The notes: generated by a model from the sequence alone, not told the origin. Shown: positions 43,086 through 51,965, counted from the first letter of the stretch. The stretch: 64,000 bases of DNA from Bacteroidia bacterium (GCA_025996895.1 BNTW01000003.1:18089-82088); one strand, 5' to 3'. A program made the numbers and translations.

Positions 43086-44516
43086 ATGAATTTCGACAAC
43101 TTTTTATACATGGGGCAGGAAATAGGACTGGTTATCTTGTTTGTGTTTTTATTCCTGTATGATACTTTCTGTTCCGAAAAAGGCAAAAAATACTTTCAAG
43201 TCATCGCCATTTCGCTGTTTGTATTGCTTACGGCCTATGGTTTTTGTCCGACAACATTCACTGGCGAGGCGTTTGGCGGAATGTATGTCAATTCGGCGAT
43301 GACTGCTTTTATGAAAAATATACTGAATGTGGCCACGTTGATTGTATTCCTGCAATCTGCACAATGGTTGTCGTCCGAAGGTACTTCACATCGCAGGGGT
43401 GAATTTTACACCATTACGCTGGTAACGCTCTTGGGAATGTATCTGATGGTTTCGGCCAATAATTTCATGTTATTATATATAGGTATGGAAACTGCTTCGT
43501 TGCCATTGGCCTGTTTGGCGGCTTTCAATAAATATAAGGAAAAATCGGCTGAAGCCGGCGTGAAATACATTTTGATTTCCGCTTTTTCGTCCGGGATTAT
43601 GTTGTTCGGGTTGTCGTTTTTATACGGTGGCTTGGGAACGTTTTATTTCTCAGACATGACTGCGAATGTATCCGCTTCGCCGTTGGTAATTCTCGGATTT
43701 GTCTTTTTCTTCGGCGGCTTGGGTTTCAAACTGTCGTTAGTGCCGTTCCATCTATGGACAGCCGACGTATATGAAGGCGCGCCGACCGGTGTAACCGCTT
43801 ATTTGTCGGTTGTGTCGAAAGGGGCTGCCGCATTTGCATTGATTTTCGCATTGTACAAAGTGTTTGCCCCGATTGAAATTGTCTGGGAGCATATTCTCTG
43901 GTGGTTGTCGGTCATCACGATTACGTTAGGTAACTTGTTTGCTATCAGGCAGAAAGATATTAAACGTTTTTTTGCTTTCTCGTCTATTTCGCAAGCGGGA
44001 TATATTTTGCTCGGTATCATTACCGGAACGGCACAGGGGATGACGGCGATGGTTTTCTTCCTCTTGGTCTATTTATTCTCCAATTTGGCGGCTTTCGGCG
44101 TGATTGCTGCTGTGGAAAACCACTCAAAGGGCGACTCGCGCATTTCTGCTTTCAACGGACTGTATAAATCCAATCCGGTGCTGGCTTTCATCATGATGTT
44201 GGCCGTCTTTTCGCTGGGTGGTATTCCACCATTTGCCGGATTTTTCAGCAAATTTTTTATTTTCATGGCAGCGGCAGAACAAGGACAATATATGTTGGTT
44301 TTTATTGCATTATTAAATACGGTGATTTCACTTTTTTATTATTTGCTCATTATAAAGGCAATGTTTATTAATGAAGCCGAAGAGAACGCCATAACGAGAT
44401 TCCGGACAGACAATTACAACCGTATCAGCCTGATTATATGCGTGATAGGTATCTTTGTCATCGGGTTTTTGAGTGCTGTTTATGGGCATATCGGCGATTT
44501 GAGTTTTGGAATATAA
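43086..44516 (+). CDS. nuoN: NADH-quinone oxidoreductase subunit N (antiporter-like)
   Basis: A 476-residue antiporter-like subunit and the last gene of the nuo operon. YIGMETASLPLACLAAFN (helix 5 Glu), GLGFKLSLVPFHLWTADVYEGAPTGVTAYL (helix 7 Lys; only the central part is diagnostic), RFFAFSSISQAGYILLGI and FSLGGIPPFAGFFSKFFIF identify NuoN. No nuoE, nuoF or nuoG gene follows, and the next operon starts 163 bases on. Confidence 0.95.
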   Translation: MNFDNFLYMGQEIGLVILFVFLFLYDTFCSEKGKKYFQVIAISLFVLLTAYGFCPTTFTGEAFGGMYVNSAMTAFMKNILNVATLIVFLQSAQWLSSEGTSHRRGEFYTITLVTLLGMYLMVSANNFMLLYIGMETASLPLACLAAFNKYKEKSAEAGVKYILISAFSSGIMLFGLSFLYGGLGTFYFSDMTANVSASPLVILGFVFFFGGLGFKLSLVPFHLWTADVYEGAPTGVTAYLSVVSKGAAAFALIFALYKVFAPIEIVWEHILWWLSVITITLGNLFAIRQKDIKRFFAFSSISQAGYILLGIITGTAQGMTAMVFFLLVYLFSNLAAFGVIAAVENHSKGDSRISAFNGLYKSNPVLAFIMMLAVFSLGGIPPFAGFFSKFFIFMAAAEQGQYMLVFIALLNTVISLFYYLLIIKAMFINEAEENAITRFRTDNYNRISLIICVIGIFVIGFLSAVYGHIGDLSFGI

Positions 44517-44582
44517 ACATTTACACGTTTTATTTTTAGTTTTTTTATGATTAAAATAAGACAAAAAGTAATAAAAATGAGT

Positions 44583-44590
44583 TATCTTTG
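44583..44590 (+). promoter_or_regulatory. -7 promoter element for the exb/ton operon
   Basis: TATCTTTG matches TAnnTTTG, 89 bases upstream of the exbB ATG. The A+T-rich leader between has no obvious hairpin. Confidence 0.6.
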
Positions 44591-44679
44591 GCGCGTAATG
44601 CTTTAGAGTAGAAAAAAAAAGACTTATAAATTCAATTAAAATACAAATTATCTAACTTAAAAAAGAACACAAAGATTTT

Positions 44680-45534
44680 ATGGAAACAAAAAAACAAACA
44701 GTAGAGGGAAAGAGAGAAGGTAAAAAATCTCGTGGCATTTCTGCTTTTATCGTTATTTTGGCTGCTCTCGTTTTAGCAGAGTTATTTTATTATTTTATCT
44801 TGGGACAAGGTGGAAACTTTGAAGGCGCGCCGGCCGGCTCGTTTATTTGGGGTTTTGAAGGTGGCGAAAAACTTCACCCGCACAATTTGTTGGGAACAAT
44901 GTACAAAGGTGGTTTCGTTGTGCCTATCATCTTAACTCTGTTATTAACCGTTGTCATCTTAAGCGTTGAACGCTTTTTTGCTCTTTCCAAAGCAAAAGGA
45001 AAAGGCAATTTGATTAACTTCGTTTATGATGTGAAAAGTGATTTGAGAAAAGGTAATCTTACTGCTGCTGAAGCTCTTTGCGCTAAACAAAAAGGCTCGG
45101 TGGCTGCTATCGTAGATGCCGGTTTGAAAAAATACAAAGAAATGGAAGGCATGAATTTGCCGAAAGAACAAAAAATTGAAGAAATCAAAGCAGAAATCGA
45201 AGAAGCTACTGCATTGCAACTTCCGTCCATGCAACAAAATTTACCGATTATTGCCACTATTTCTACGTTAGGTACGTTGATGGGGTTGTTCGGAACAGTG
45301 TTGGGTATGATCAAGTCATTCCAGGCGTTGGGTACGGCAGGTGCTGTAGATTCCGTAGCTCTTTCGGTCGGTATTTCGGAAGCTCTTGTGAATACGGCAA
45401 CCGGTATCGCAACCGGTGCGTTGGCAATTATCAGCTATTCTTATTTTAGCGGTAAGATTGATAATATGACTTATGCTATCGACGAAATGGGTTTTGCTTT
45501 AACTCAAACATACGCAGAAACTCATAATTCATAA
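44680..45534 (+). CDS. exbB: MotA/TolQ/ExbB proton-channel protein
   Basis: A 284-residue inner-membrane protein with an N-terminal basic tail and helices near residues 22-43, 85-105, 185-208 and 228-250. TLMGLFGTVLGMIKSFQALG and SEALVNTATGIATGALAIISY are the TolQ/ExbB core where the proton path runs. It works with the two ExbD proteins and TonB to energise outer-membrane transporters. The last codons and stop (THNS, then TAA) come from an AATTCAT-type repeat also seen before nuoN, so the C-terminus may have been reset by that repeat. Confidence 0.93.
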   Translation: METKKQTVEGKREGKKSRGISAFIVILAALVLAELFYYFILGQGGNFEGAPAGSFIWGFEGGEKLHPHNLLGTMYKGGFVVPIILTLLLTVVILSVERFFALSKAKGKGNLINFVYDVKSDLRKGNLTAAEALCAKQKGSVAAIVDAGLKKYKEMEGMNLPKEQKIEEIKAEIEEATALQLPSMQQNLPIIATISTLGTLMGLFGTVLGMIKSFQALGTAGAVDSVALSVGISEALVNTATGIATGALAIISYSYFSGKIDNMTYAIDEMGFALTQTYAETHNS

Positions 45535-45555
45535 TTATAATAGTAGATTTGGATT

Positions 45556-46248
45556 ATGGCAAAAGTAAAAGTTAAAAAACAAAGTACTTTCATCGACATG
45601 ACGGCGATGAGTGATGTGACTGTTCTTTTGCTTACCTTCTTCATGTTAACTTCTACTTTTATTGCAAAAGAGCCGATACAGGTTACTACACCGGGTTCGG
45701 TTTCCGAAATCAAAATTCCCGAATCGAATTTGATTACAATATTGGTAGATAAAGCCGGTAAAATTTTCTTGAGTCTGGATTACCAACAAGATCAAGTACT
45801 GGAAACATTAAGAGCCGTAGGTAATGATTACGGTTATACGTTTACTCCGAAGCAAGAAGATACGTTTAAGAAATTAAAATCATTCGGAGTACCGATCAGT
45901 TACATGGGCACTTTCCTGGATATGACAACTGAAAATCAGGATAAATATATGCAGGAAGCGGGTAATCCGCGTGTGGGAATTCCTACGGACAGTGTCGAAG
46001 TGAAAGATACTCAGGGTGCAGTCATTTCAAGAGATAACGAATTTATACGCTGGATAAGTCACGCTACTCGTATCCGTAACGAATCCAAAGCAATAAACCC
46101 GGATCTGCCGGAGTTGCAGTTGGCTATTAAAGCGGACAAGGAAACCACTTATCCGGTAGTGAAGAACGTAATGGACGATTTGCGTTCGCCGGGACTGCGG
46201 AAAAACCGTTATCTTTTGATTACGAATTTGAAAACGGCTTCCAATTAA
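45556..46248 (+). CDS. exbD: ExbD/TolR-family protein, first copy
   Basis: A 230-residue protein with a single N-terminal membrane helix carrying the conserved proton-binding Asp (FIDMTAMSDVTVLLLTFFML, residues 12-31). The periplasmic domain is unusually long for ExbD (family about 140). An insert of about 70 residues around YMGTFLDMTTENQDKYMQEA is typical of the Bacteroidetes form. A second, diverged exbD follows. Two ExbD proteins per ExbB complex fit the known dimer. Confidence 0.9.
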   Translation: MAKVKVKKQSTFIDMTAMSDVTVLLLTFFMLTSTFIAKEPIQVTTPGSVSEIKIPESNLITILVDKAGKIFLSLDYQQDQVLETLRAVGNDYGYTFTPKQEDTFKKLKSFGVPISYMGTFLDMTTENQDKYMQEAGNPRVGIPTDSVEVKDTQGAVISRDNEFIRWISHATRIRNESKAINPDLPELQLAIKADKETTYPVVKNVMDDLRSPGLRKNRYLLITNLKTASN

Positions 46249-46273
46249 TGTTTAATCTATAAAAGAAAAACAA

Positions 46274-46981
46274 ATGTCAGAAGTACAAGTTAAAGAGAGC
46301 GGTGACGGCGGAAAAAATAAACAGAAAAAACAGACCCTGCGTGTCGATTTCACCCCTATGGTGGATATGAACATGTTGTTGATTACCTTTTTCATGTTTT
46401 GTACGACGCTTTTGAAACCGCAGACAATGAATATCAATATGCCGACGAAAGACCCGGTGAAAGATGATACGGAAACCAATCAGGTAAAAAATTCGGGTGC
46501 TATTACGCTCTTATTGGGTGAAAGTAACGAACTTTTTTACTACGAAGGTATGCCTGAAGACACTAAAACGGGTGAAAAGCATTATGATGATCCTGATTTT
46601 TTGAAGCCGATTTCTTACGATACGGACGGACTTCGGGAATATTTACTGAAACGAAATTCGGGCATATATGAACAGATTCAAGAACTGAAGGAACAATTGC
46701 AGGCACAACAAATTCCGGATTCTATTTTTAGACAAAAGTCGAAAGAAATTTACGATAAAGCGAAAGAAAATCCGCGAACGCCTACGGTAATGATTAAGCC
46801 AACCGATTTATCTACCTACGAAAATTTGGTAGATGTATTGGACGAAATGTTGGTCACCAACATCGGGGCTTATGCAGTTATCGACCTGCAAGAAGGTGAC
46901 CGTTATTTGTTGTATAAGAAAACAGGAAACTGTGAGTATCTTACGGAGAAACAAAAAAACGAAGGAAATGGTTGTAAATAG
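46274..46981 (+). CDS. ExbD/TolR-family protein, second copy
   Basis: A 235-residue paralogue of the preceding ExbD. The helix region VDFTPMVDMNMLLITFFMFC holds the conserved Asp, preceded by a basic tail. The periplasmic part is long and charged, with a glutamine-rich segment (QELKEQLQAQQIP) likely to be helical. It lies 25 bases downstream of the first copy in the same operon. The sequence divergence suggests that the two are not interchangeable. Confidence 0.9.
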   Translation: MSEVQVKESGDGGKNKQKKQTLRVDFTPMVDMNMLLITFFMFCTTLLKPQTMNINMPTKDPVKDDTETNQVKNSGAITLLLGESNELFYYEGMPEDTKTGEKHYDDPDFLKPISYDTDGLREYLLKRNSGIYEQIQELKEQLQAQQIPDSIFRQKSKEIYDKAKENPRTPTVMIKPTDLSTYENLVDVLDEMLVTNIGAYAVIDLQEGDRYLLYKKTGNCEYLTEKQKNEGNGCK

Positions 46982-47005
46982 TAACATAATAAATGGTAAA
47001 AAATT

Positions 47006-47821
47006 ATGACTAAAGATTTTGATTTAACCGCTCAGAAATGGTTAGACCTCGTTTTTGAAGGGAAAAACAAGCGATATGGAGCTTATGTGCTGCGCGAAGA
47101 CTCGTCTAACCGGCACTTGAAATCGCTTTTTATTGTTACCATTGTGGGGTTGGCTGTAGTATTTCTTCCGAAAATAATTACTTCGGTAATTCCTGCAAAA
47201 AAGGTTATAGAACAGACCGAAGAGGTAACCATGATCGAAATTAATGATCAGGAAATTCCGGAAGAAGATAAAATAAAACAGATAGAAGTTCCTCCTCCAC
47301 CTCTCTTGAAAGAAACCGTGCAATTTACGCCTCCGGTGATCAAGCGGGACGACGAAGTGAAAAACGAAGTTATCACTCAACAGGAATTGACGGACAATAA
47401 AGCAGATATTTCCGTTAAGACAGTGGAAGGGGTAAAAGATGGTGGTGTCGATATTGCCGACTTGCAAGACCACAAAGTGGTAGTGCAGGAAGAAAAGAAA
47501 CCGGAAATCTTCTCACACGTTGAAGTACCTCCTTCGTTTCCCGGTGGTGAAAAAGAGTTGCTGAAGTGGTTGTCGGATAATATGGTTTATCCGGTAGTCG
47601 CTCAGGAACAGGGAATTCAGGGACGTGTAACTTTGCGTTTTGTTGTCGGTCCTGACGGATCGGTAGGAAACGTGGAGCTACTACGCTCATTGGATCCGAG
47701 TTGCGACAAAGAAGCCCTTCGCGTGGTGAAAAAAATGCCGAAATGGATTCCCGGAAAACAAAACGGTAATGCCGTATATGTATATTATACATTACCGGTG
47801 TTATTTAAATTGCAAAATTAA
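47006..47821 (+). CDS. tonB: TonB energy transducer, first of two tandem copies
   Basis: A 271-residue TonB. The N-terminal LDLVFEGKNKRYGAYVLRED is the Bacteroidetes TonB opening. One membrane helix (SLFIVTIVGLAVVFLPKII) and a Pro/Glu/Lys-rich periplasm-spanning section (EVPPPPLLKETVQFTPPV) follow. The C-terminal TonB domain (GIQGRVTLRFVVGPDGSVG, ending VYVYYTLPVLFKLQN) contacts outer-membrane receptors. A second copy follows after a 156-base gap. The exb/ton operon in this phylum commonly includes more than one TonB-like gene. Confidence 0.93.
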   Translation: MTKDFDLTAQKWLDLVFEGKNKRYGAYVLREDSSNRHLKSLFIVTIVGLAVVFLPKIITSVIPAKKVIEQTEEVTMIEINDQEIPEEDKIKQIEVPPPPLLKETVQFTPPVIKRDDEVKNEVITQQELTDNKADISVKTVEGVKDGGVDIADLQDHKVVVQEEKKPEIFSHVEVPPSFPGGEKELLKWLSDNMVYPVVAQEQGIQGRVTLRFVVGPDGSVGNVELLRSLDPSCDKEALRVVKKMPKWIPGKQNGNAVYVYYTLPVLFKLQN

Positions 47822-47977
47822 AAAAACGGATTTCCGTAAATTTTCAAAATAGCTGGTGAGCTATTCGTTGTGATCTTTCTCGTAATTAAACTTGGTTGGG
47901 GTTATGTTTCGGCATAACGGATACATGAATGTTTTACTAACAATTAAAAAATTGTATCACTTTTAAATTTTTAAGTC
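47822..47977 (+). promoter_or_regulatory. Gap between the tonB genes with three small hairpins
   Basis: The 156-base gap, the largest inside this operon, holds ACGGATTTCCGT (47826-47837), AATAGCT-GGTG-AGCTATT (47848-47865) and GTTATG-TTTCGG-CATAAC (47901-47918). No TAnnTTTG promoter was seen in it. They could set the relative amounts of the two TonB proteins by attenuation or mRNA processing. Confidence 0.5.
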
Positions 47978-48790
47978 ATGGCTAAGGATATTGATTTAAG
48001 TTCAAAAAAATGGTTAGACCTTATTTTTGAAGGTAGAAACAAACAGTATGGAGCATACGAATTACGAGAAAGTTCTTCACGACGTCACTTGTTGGCGATC
48101 GGAGTGGTGATGATTACCGGTTTGGGGTTGATTTTTCTTCCGAAGTTAATACATAAGGGAGATCCTGCGACAATCGCAGTAAAACAACAAACCGAAGTTG
48201 TCATTACACAAATAGACAATCCGGTTATTCCGGAGAAAATGCCGGCACATGCGGTTGAAGTGGTAGCGTCTGCTTCTACGCCCACACAAAAGTCTATCAA
48301 ATTTGTTGATCCGAAGATTGTGCAAGACATTGACGTCAAGCTGGAAGATCTGTTGGCAACGCAAATTGATATAACAAACAGCGATGCGGCTATCGGAACA
48401 ACTACGATAGACAAAGGTACTCCGGAAGGTAAGCACCCCGACGATGTTGCGCCGGTTACATCTCCGGCACCTGTCCTTCCTCCGATTGTTATTTCGCCGG
48501 AAGTATGGCCGCAATTTGACGGAAATTTGTTGAAATGGTTAAGTGGTAATATCCGCTATCCGGCGGACGCAGTAGAGCAGGGCATTCAGGGACGTGTAAT
48601 TTTGCGTTTTGTGATTGGTGCTGACGGCTCGGTAGGAAAAGTTGATGTGTTACAACCCTTATTCCCCAGTTGCGACAAAGAAGCTGTTCGCGTGGTGAGC
48701 AAAATGCCGAAATGGATACCGGGAAAACAAAACAATCAAGTGGTATCGGTTTATTACACGTTGCCGGTGTATTTTAAATTACAAAAGTAA
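47978..48790 (+). CDS. TonB energy transducer, second of two tandem copies
   Basis: A 270-residue paralogue of the preceding protein. The N-terminus (LDLIFEGRNKQYGAYELRES) and C-terminus (GIQGRVILRFVIGADGSVG, ending VVSVYYTLPVYFKLQK) are closely matched. The middle, spanning the periplasm, is quite different: few prolines, more Ala, Thr and Asp (TPTQKSIKFVDPKIV, then PVTSPAPVLPPIV). A duplication with conserved functional ends and a diverged spacer fits two TonB proteins serving different receptor sets. Confidence 0.92.
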   Translation: MAKDIDLSSKKWLDLIFEGRNKQYGAYELRESSSRRHLLAIGVVMITGLGLIFLPKLIHKGDPATIAVKQQTEVVITQIDNPVIPEKMPAHAVEVVASASTPTQKSIKFVDPKIVQDIDVKLEDLLATQIDITNSDAAIGTTTIDKGTPEGKHPDDVAPVTSPAPVLPPIVISPEVWPQFDGNLLKWLSGNIRYPADAVEQGIQGRVILRFVIGADGSVGKVDVLQPLFPSCDKEAVRVVSKMPKWIPGKQNNQVVSVYYTLPVYFKLQK

Positions 48791-48801
48791 GGAAACAAAG
48801 T

Positions 48802-49059
48802 ATGAACGACAGAAGAAAATCCAATAAACTGGAAGGTTTGCAGTTAGGTTTATTCATTTTTGAATGCGGAATGTCAATCTTCTATTTAGCGGGTGCTCTC
48901 GTTTGTCTGGCTCCTTCGTTGTTACATCTTGAACGGTTATTTACGAATGTTCAGAGTGGTTTGCGGATAGTACTCGGCGTAGTTTTGGGAATTTACGGAA
49001 TTTTTAGAGTGTATAGGGCAATTAAAAAAATAAAAGAATTGGAAAATACGGAAGAATGA
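48802..49059 (+). CDS. Small two-helix membrane protein of the TonB operon
   Basis: An 85-residue protein with two hydrophobic segments (LFIFECGMSIFYLAGALVCL, about 18-37; IVLGVVLGIYGIFRVYRA, about 55-72) and charged ends. I know no function. It is conserved in place rather than by motif: 11 bases after the second tonB and overlapping the next gene by 4 bases (ATGA). Confidence 0.8.
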   Translation: MNDRRKSNKLEGLQLGLFIFECGMSIFYLAGALVCLAPSLLHLERLFTNVQSGLRIVLGVVLGIYGIFRVYRAIKKIKELENTEE

Positions 49060-49955
49060 AACGGGTACGGAAACAGATACTGTTTTTTATATGTATAATT
49101 TCATTGATTTCTTGTAAAAAAGAAGTAAGAGAAGGCTGGGACGATACGTTGAGTACCGGCCTTGTCCGTATTGCCTGCGACGAGAATTTTAAGGCACTCA
49201 TGGATAGCGAGATACGTGTGTTTGAAGCGCGCAATCCGGGTGCGACTATTCTTCCGGTTTATACAACTGAAGTCGAAGCCATCCGTCTGCTGACACAAGA
49301 TTCGGTGCGTTTTGCTTTGGTTACGCGAGATTTGACGGTGAAAGAACAGCAACAATTGAAAGAACATGCCTTGAAATCCCAAAAGCACATCATCGGTTTT
49401 GAAGGTATTGCGCTGATTTCCAACAAATCGAATGAAAATACGGAAATAAGTCTGTCCGATTTGAGGAAAATAATCAAGGGAGAGTTGACCGAATGGTCGC
49501 AAATCAATCCAAAATCCTCCTTGGGGACAATACGTGTCCTGTTTGAAAATAAGGAATCCGGCGTTTTGCGTTACATCGCGGATTCTGTAGCTCAACAAAA
49601 AAAGTTGACTTCTTCCAATTTGTATGCACTCAACGATCATTCAGAAGTAGTAGAAAAAGTTTTACAAATGCCTAATGCACTGGGGATTATCAGTGCAAAC
49701 GAATTAAACAATTCGGTACAATTAGTCAGCATAGACGGTTATCTCCCGTATGCGGGAGATATTATGCAAGAAAATTATCCGTTGTGGCGTCCGGTCTATG
49801 TATTGCTGACCGATCCGAAAAGCGGTTTGCCTTCCGGATTAAGCATTTTTCTGGCGCGTGAAATCGGCCAGATGATTTTAATGAAATTCGGTTTATTGCC
49901 TGTTACCGATCCGCAAAACAGGGACGTAATGATTAAAGACGAATATCCAAATTAA
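49056..49955 (+). CDS. PstS-like substrate-binding lipoprotein of the TonB operon
   Basis: A 299-residue lipoprotein (signal to lipobox LISC, about residues 18-21) with a type II periplasmic-binding fold of the phosphate-binding (PstS) group. GLVRIACDENFKALMDSEI opens domain 1. DLRKIIKGELTEWSQINP (the ITxW-like insert) and RVLFENKESGVLRYI are the PstS-type phosphate-loop region. No PstA, B or C transport genes are near, so a sensing or scaffold role within the TonB/TPR operon is more likely than phosphate uptake. Confidence 0.85.
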   Translation: MKRVRKQILFFICIISLISCKKEVREGWDDTLSTGLVRIACDENFKALMDSEIRVFEARNPGATILPVYTTEVEAIRLLTQDSVRFALVTRDLTVKEQQQLKEHALKSQKHIIGFEGIALISNKSNENTEISLSDLRKIIKGELTEWSQINPKSSLGTIRVLFENKESGVLRYIADSVAQQKKLTSSNLYALNDHSEVVEKVLQMPNALGIISANELNNSVQLVSIDGYLPYAGDIMQENYPLWRPVYVLLTDPKSGLPSGLSIFLAREIGQMILMKFGLLPVTDPQNRDVMIKDEYPN

Positions 49956-49979
49956 AAACAAATATAAAAAAAGATACTA

Positions 49980-51671
49980 ATGAAAATGCAAGGTAAAAAA
50001 GGATTAGGTTTGACGATGGCTGTCTTCTTCGGTGTTTCGGGAGTATTTGCAGGCAGCAATGAAAAAGGGATTGATTTGTATCGTGCCGAGTTGTACGATG
50101 CTGCTAAAATTTTCTTTATTAGCCAACAAAATCAAACGCCTCAGGAACAGGCGGAAAATCAATATTATTTAGGGCAGACCTATTATAAACTTCAACAACA
50201 GGATTCGGCGGCTTATTATTATGCAAAAGCCATAGAAACCGATCCGGAGTATGCTTTCGGCTATATCGGCGAGGGTGAATTAGCTCTGGCAAAAAAAGAC
50301 ACAAAAACTGCAGATAATTTATTCAAGAAAGCGAATGGACTGAATAAGAAAGATCCGTCCATTCAGACAACCATAGCAGATATTTATGTTGATGCCGGCA
50401 TGAATGCGCAGGCGGAAGAAGCGTTGGAAAAAGCCCGTAAAGCAAACAAAAAATATTCTGGTATTTATGTGGTGGAAGGCGATATGTTGATGAAAGAAAA
50501 TAAAGTAGGGGACGCTTGTGCTCGCTACGAGAATGCGATTGCTTTCGACAAGACCGATAAAGTGGCTTATCTAAAATTGGCGCGTGTGTATAAAGCTATC
50601 AATACGAGCGAAGCCTTGCGTTATCTGAACGAATTGACGACGATAGACCCCGAGTATATTCCGGCTTATGCGTTGATTGGCGACATTAATCGCGATGCGG
50701 GAATGTATTTGCAAGCCTTGAGTGCGTACGAAAAATTTATCTCCATTCCGGGTGTGCCTTTGCAACAACACAAGTATTATGCTCAATTGCTGTATTTTAC
50801 GGATCAATACGACAAATCGTTGAAGCAAATTGATTATGTCCTAAAGCAGGATCCCAAGGATCCGGTAATGCACCGTTTGCAGGCTTATAATAATTTCAAA
50901 TTGGATAATAATGCGGTAGCTCTCAAACAGATGGCTAAATTTTTGCAGGATAATCCGAAGGACACGCACATTTATTTGGATTACATCACTTACGCACGAC
51001 TTTTGCTGAAAGAAAAACAACCGCAGGAAGCGATTGTTGCTTTTGAGAAGGCGTCTGCTTTAGATCCCGAAAAAGCGGAAGTGTATAAAGAATTGATTAC
51101 TGCTTATAAGGCTTTGAATAATAATGCGGAAGCCATTAAGCAATATGAAAAATATTTTGCAGTAGAAAAAAGTCCGACTGTATTTGATTATTACTTTTAT
51201 GGATTGGCACTATATAATGCTTCTATCGAATATATCGGTGAGGCTTATACTTCTAAACCAATTACTCCCGAACAAAAACAAATTGATGATGCGACTTTCA
51301 ACAGTTATGTTCAAAAAGGAAATGAAGCTTTTTCGGAAGTGATTAGCCGTTCGCCGGAGTCCTATTTGGGTTACTTGTGGAAAGCAAATATGAATTCTTT
51401 AATTGATGTGAAAGGTCAGGAAGTGAAAGGGGCAGCTATGGAAGGCGTAGCAAAACCCTATTACGAAGAAGCAATCAATATAATGGTAAAAAACAACGAA
51501 GACGGCAAACGCAATCAAGACCTCATTGATGCTTATCGTTATATGGCTTCCTACTATCTGTTGCAGGACGACAAAATCAGTGCAGGCGAATATTTTAAGA
51601 AAATATTGGGCATAGATCCGACGAATTCGCTGGCTATCGACGCACTCAATCAACTGAAAATCAAGTATTGA
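49980..51671 (+). CDS. Exported TPR-repeat protein, last gene of the exb/ton operon
   Basis: A 563-residue protein with a signal peptide (GLTMAVFFGVSGVFA, cleaved near residue 24) and a string of TPR helices from residue 28 to the end, such as AENQYYLGQTYYKLQQQDSA and EEALEKARKANKKYSG. Predicted periplasmic scaffold. The gene order exbB-exbD-exbD-tonB-(tonB)-small-pstS-TPR is a recurring Bacteroidetes unit, suggesting that the TPR and PstS-like proteins help organise the TonB machinery. A terminator hairpin (51688-51723) follows. Confidence 0.88.
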   Translation: MKMQGKKGLGLTMAVFFGVSGVFAGSNEKGIDLYRAELYDAAKIFFISQQNQTPQEQAENQYYLGQTYYKLQQQDSAAYYYAKAIETDPEYAFGYIGEGELALAKKDTKTADNLFKKANGLNKKDPSIQTTIADIYVDAGMNAQAEEALEKARKANKKYSGIYVVEGDMLMKENKVGDACARYENAIAFDKTDKVAYLKLARVYKAINTSEALRYLNELTTIDPEYIPAYALIGDINRDAGMYLQALSAYEKFISIPGVPLQQHKYYAQLLYFTDQYDKSLKQIDYVLKQDPKDPVMHRLQAYNNFKLDNNAVALKQMAKFLQDNPKDTHIYLDYITYARLLLKEKQPQEAIVAFEKASALDPEKAEVYKELITAYKALNNNAEAIKQYEKYFAVEKSPTVFDYYFYGLALYNASIEYIGEAYTSKPITPEQKQIDDATFNSYVQKGNEAFSEVISRSPESYLGYLWKANMNSLIDVKGQEVKGAAMEGVAKPYYEEAINIMVKNNEDGKRNQDLIDAYRYMASYYLLQDDKISAGEYFKKILGIDPTNSLAIDALNQLKIKY

Positions 51672-51687
51672 TATATTTTAATAGCAC

Positions 51688-51723
51688 AAAAGCGGAATTA
51701 TAAAAATTATGGTTCCGCTTTTT
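51688..51723 (+). terminator. Rho-independent-type terminator of the exb/ton operon
   Basis: AAAAGCGGAA (51688-51697) pairs with TTCCGCTTTTT (51713-51723) around a 15-base loop, then ATTG. It is immediately followed by the 5' end of a group II intron fragment at 51728, the position class IIC introns favour. Confidence 0.8.
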
Positions 51724-51727
51724 ATTG

Positions 51728-51919
51728 GTGTGCCGTGCATGGCGATTAACTTGGTGGTGTAAGTCCACTATGGGGGCAGGTAGTAGCCAACCATTAGCTC
51801 AAGGCAAGGGTGTCCATCGTGAGTTGGAATCTGAAGGAAGCCGGCGGCAAAGTTCCGAACCGATGAACACGAACGACATCAGGCATATCTGGTTGGATGA
51901 GTTTGCCGAACAAAACGAA
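51728..51919 (+). mobile_element. 5' fragment (domain I) of a class IIC group II intron
   Basis: About 190 bases match, block by block, the start of bacterial class C group II introns such as those of Oceanobacillus and Bacillus halodurans, compared from memory. The blocks are the 5' end GTGTGCC (51728-51734), AAGGGTGTCC (51806-51815), GGAATCTGAAGGAAGC (51826-51841), GGCGGCAAAG (about 51843-51852) and GATGAACACGAAC (51862-51874). Last is GGATGAGTTTGC (51895-51906), followed by an ACAAAAC segment of the exon-binding region. The fragment stops in domain I: there is no reverse transcriptase gene and no domain V or VI before the glyA promoter. It sits 4 bases downstream of a terminator stem, as class IIC elements do. 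A small open frame across it (51725-51943) is not a gene. Confidence 0.85.
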
Positions 51920-51957
51920 TTTTTTTGTTTTTCAGTGGATTGAAAAATAAAATTCAC

Positions 51958-51965
51958 TACCTTTG
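51958..51965 (+). promoter_or_regulatory. -7 promoter element for glyA
   Basis: TACCTTTG matches TAnnTTTG, 24 bases upstream of the ATG at 51990, and just past the end of the intron fragment. Confidence 0.65.

Noticed and set aside
49056..49955. Phosphate ABC transporter locus
   Set aside because: The PstS-like protein has no PstA, PstB or PstC neighbours and is embedded in the TonB operon.
51725..51943. 72-residue open frame MVCRAWRLTWWCKSTMG and on
   Set aside because: It lies across the group II intron fragment, begins in its 5' end and has no protein-like features.
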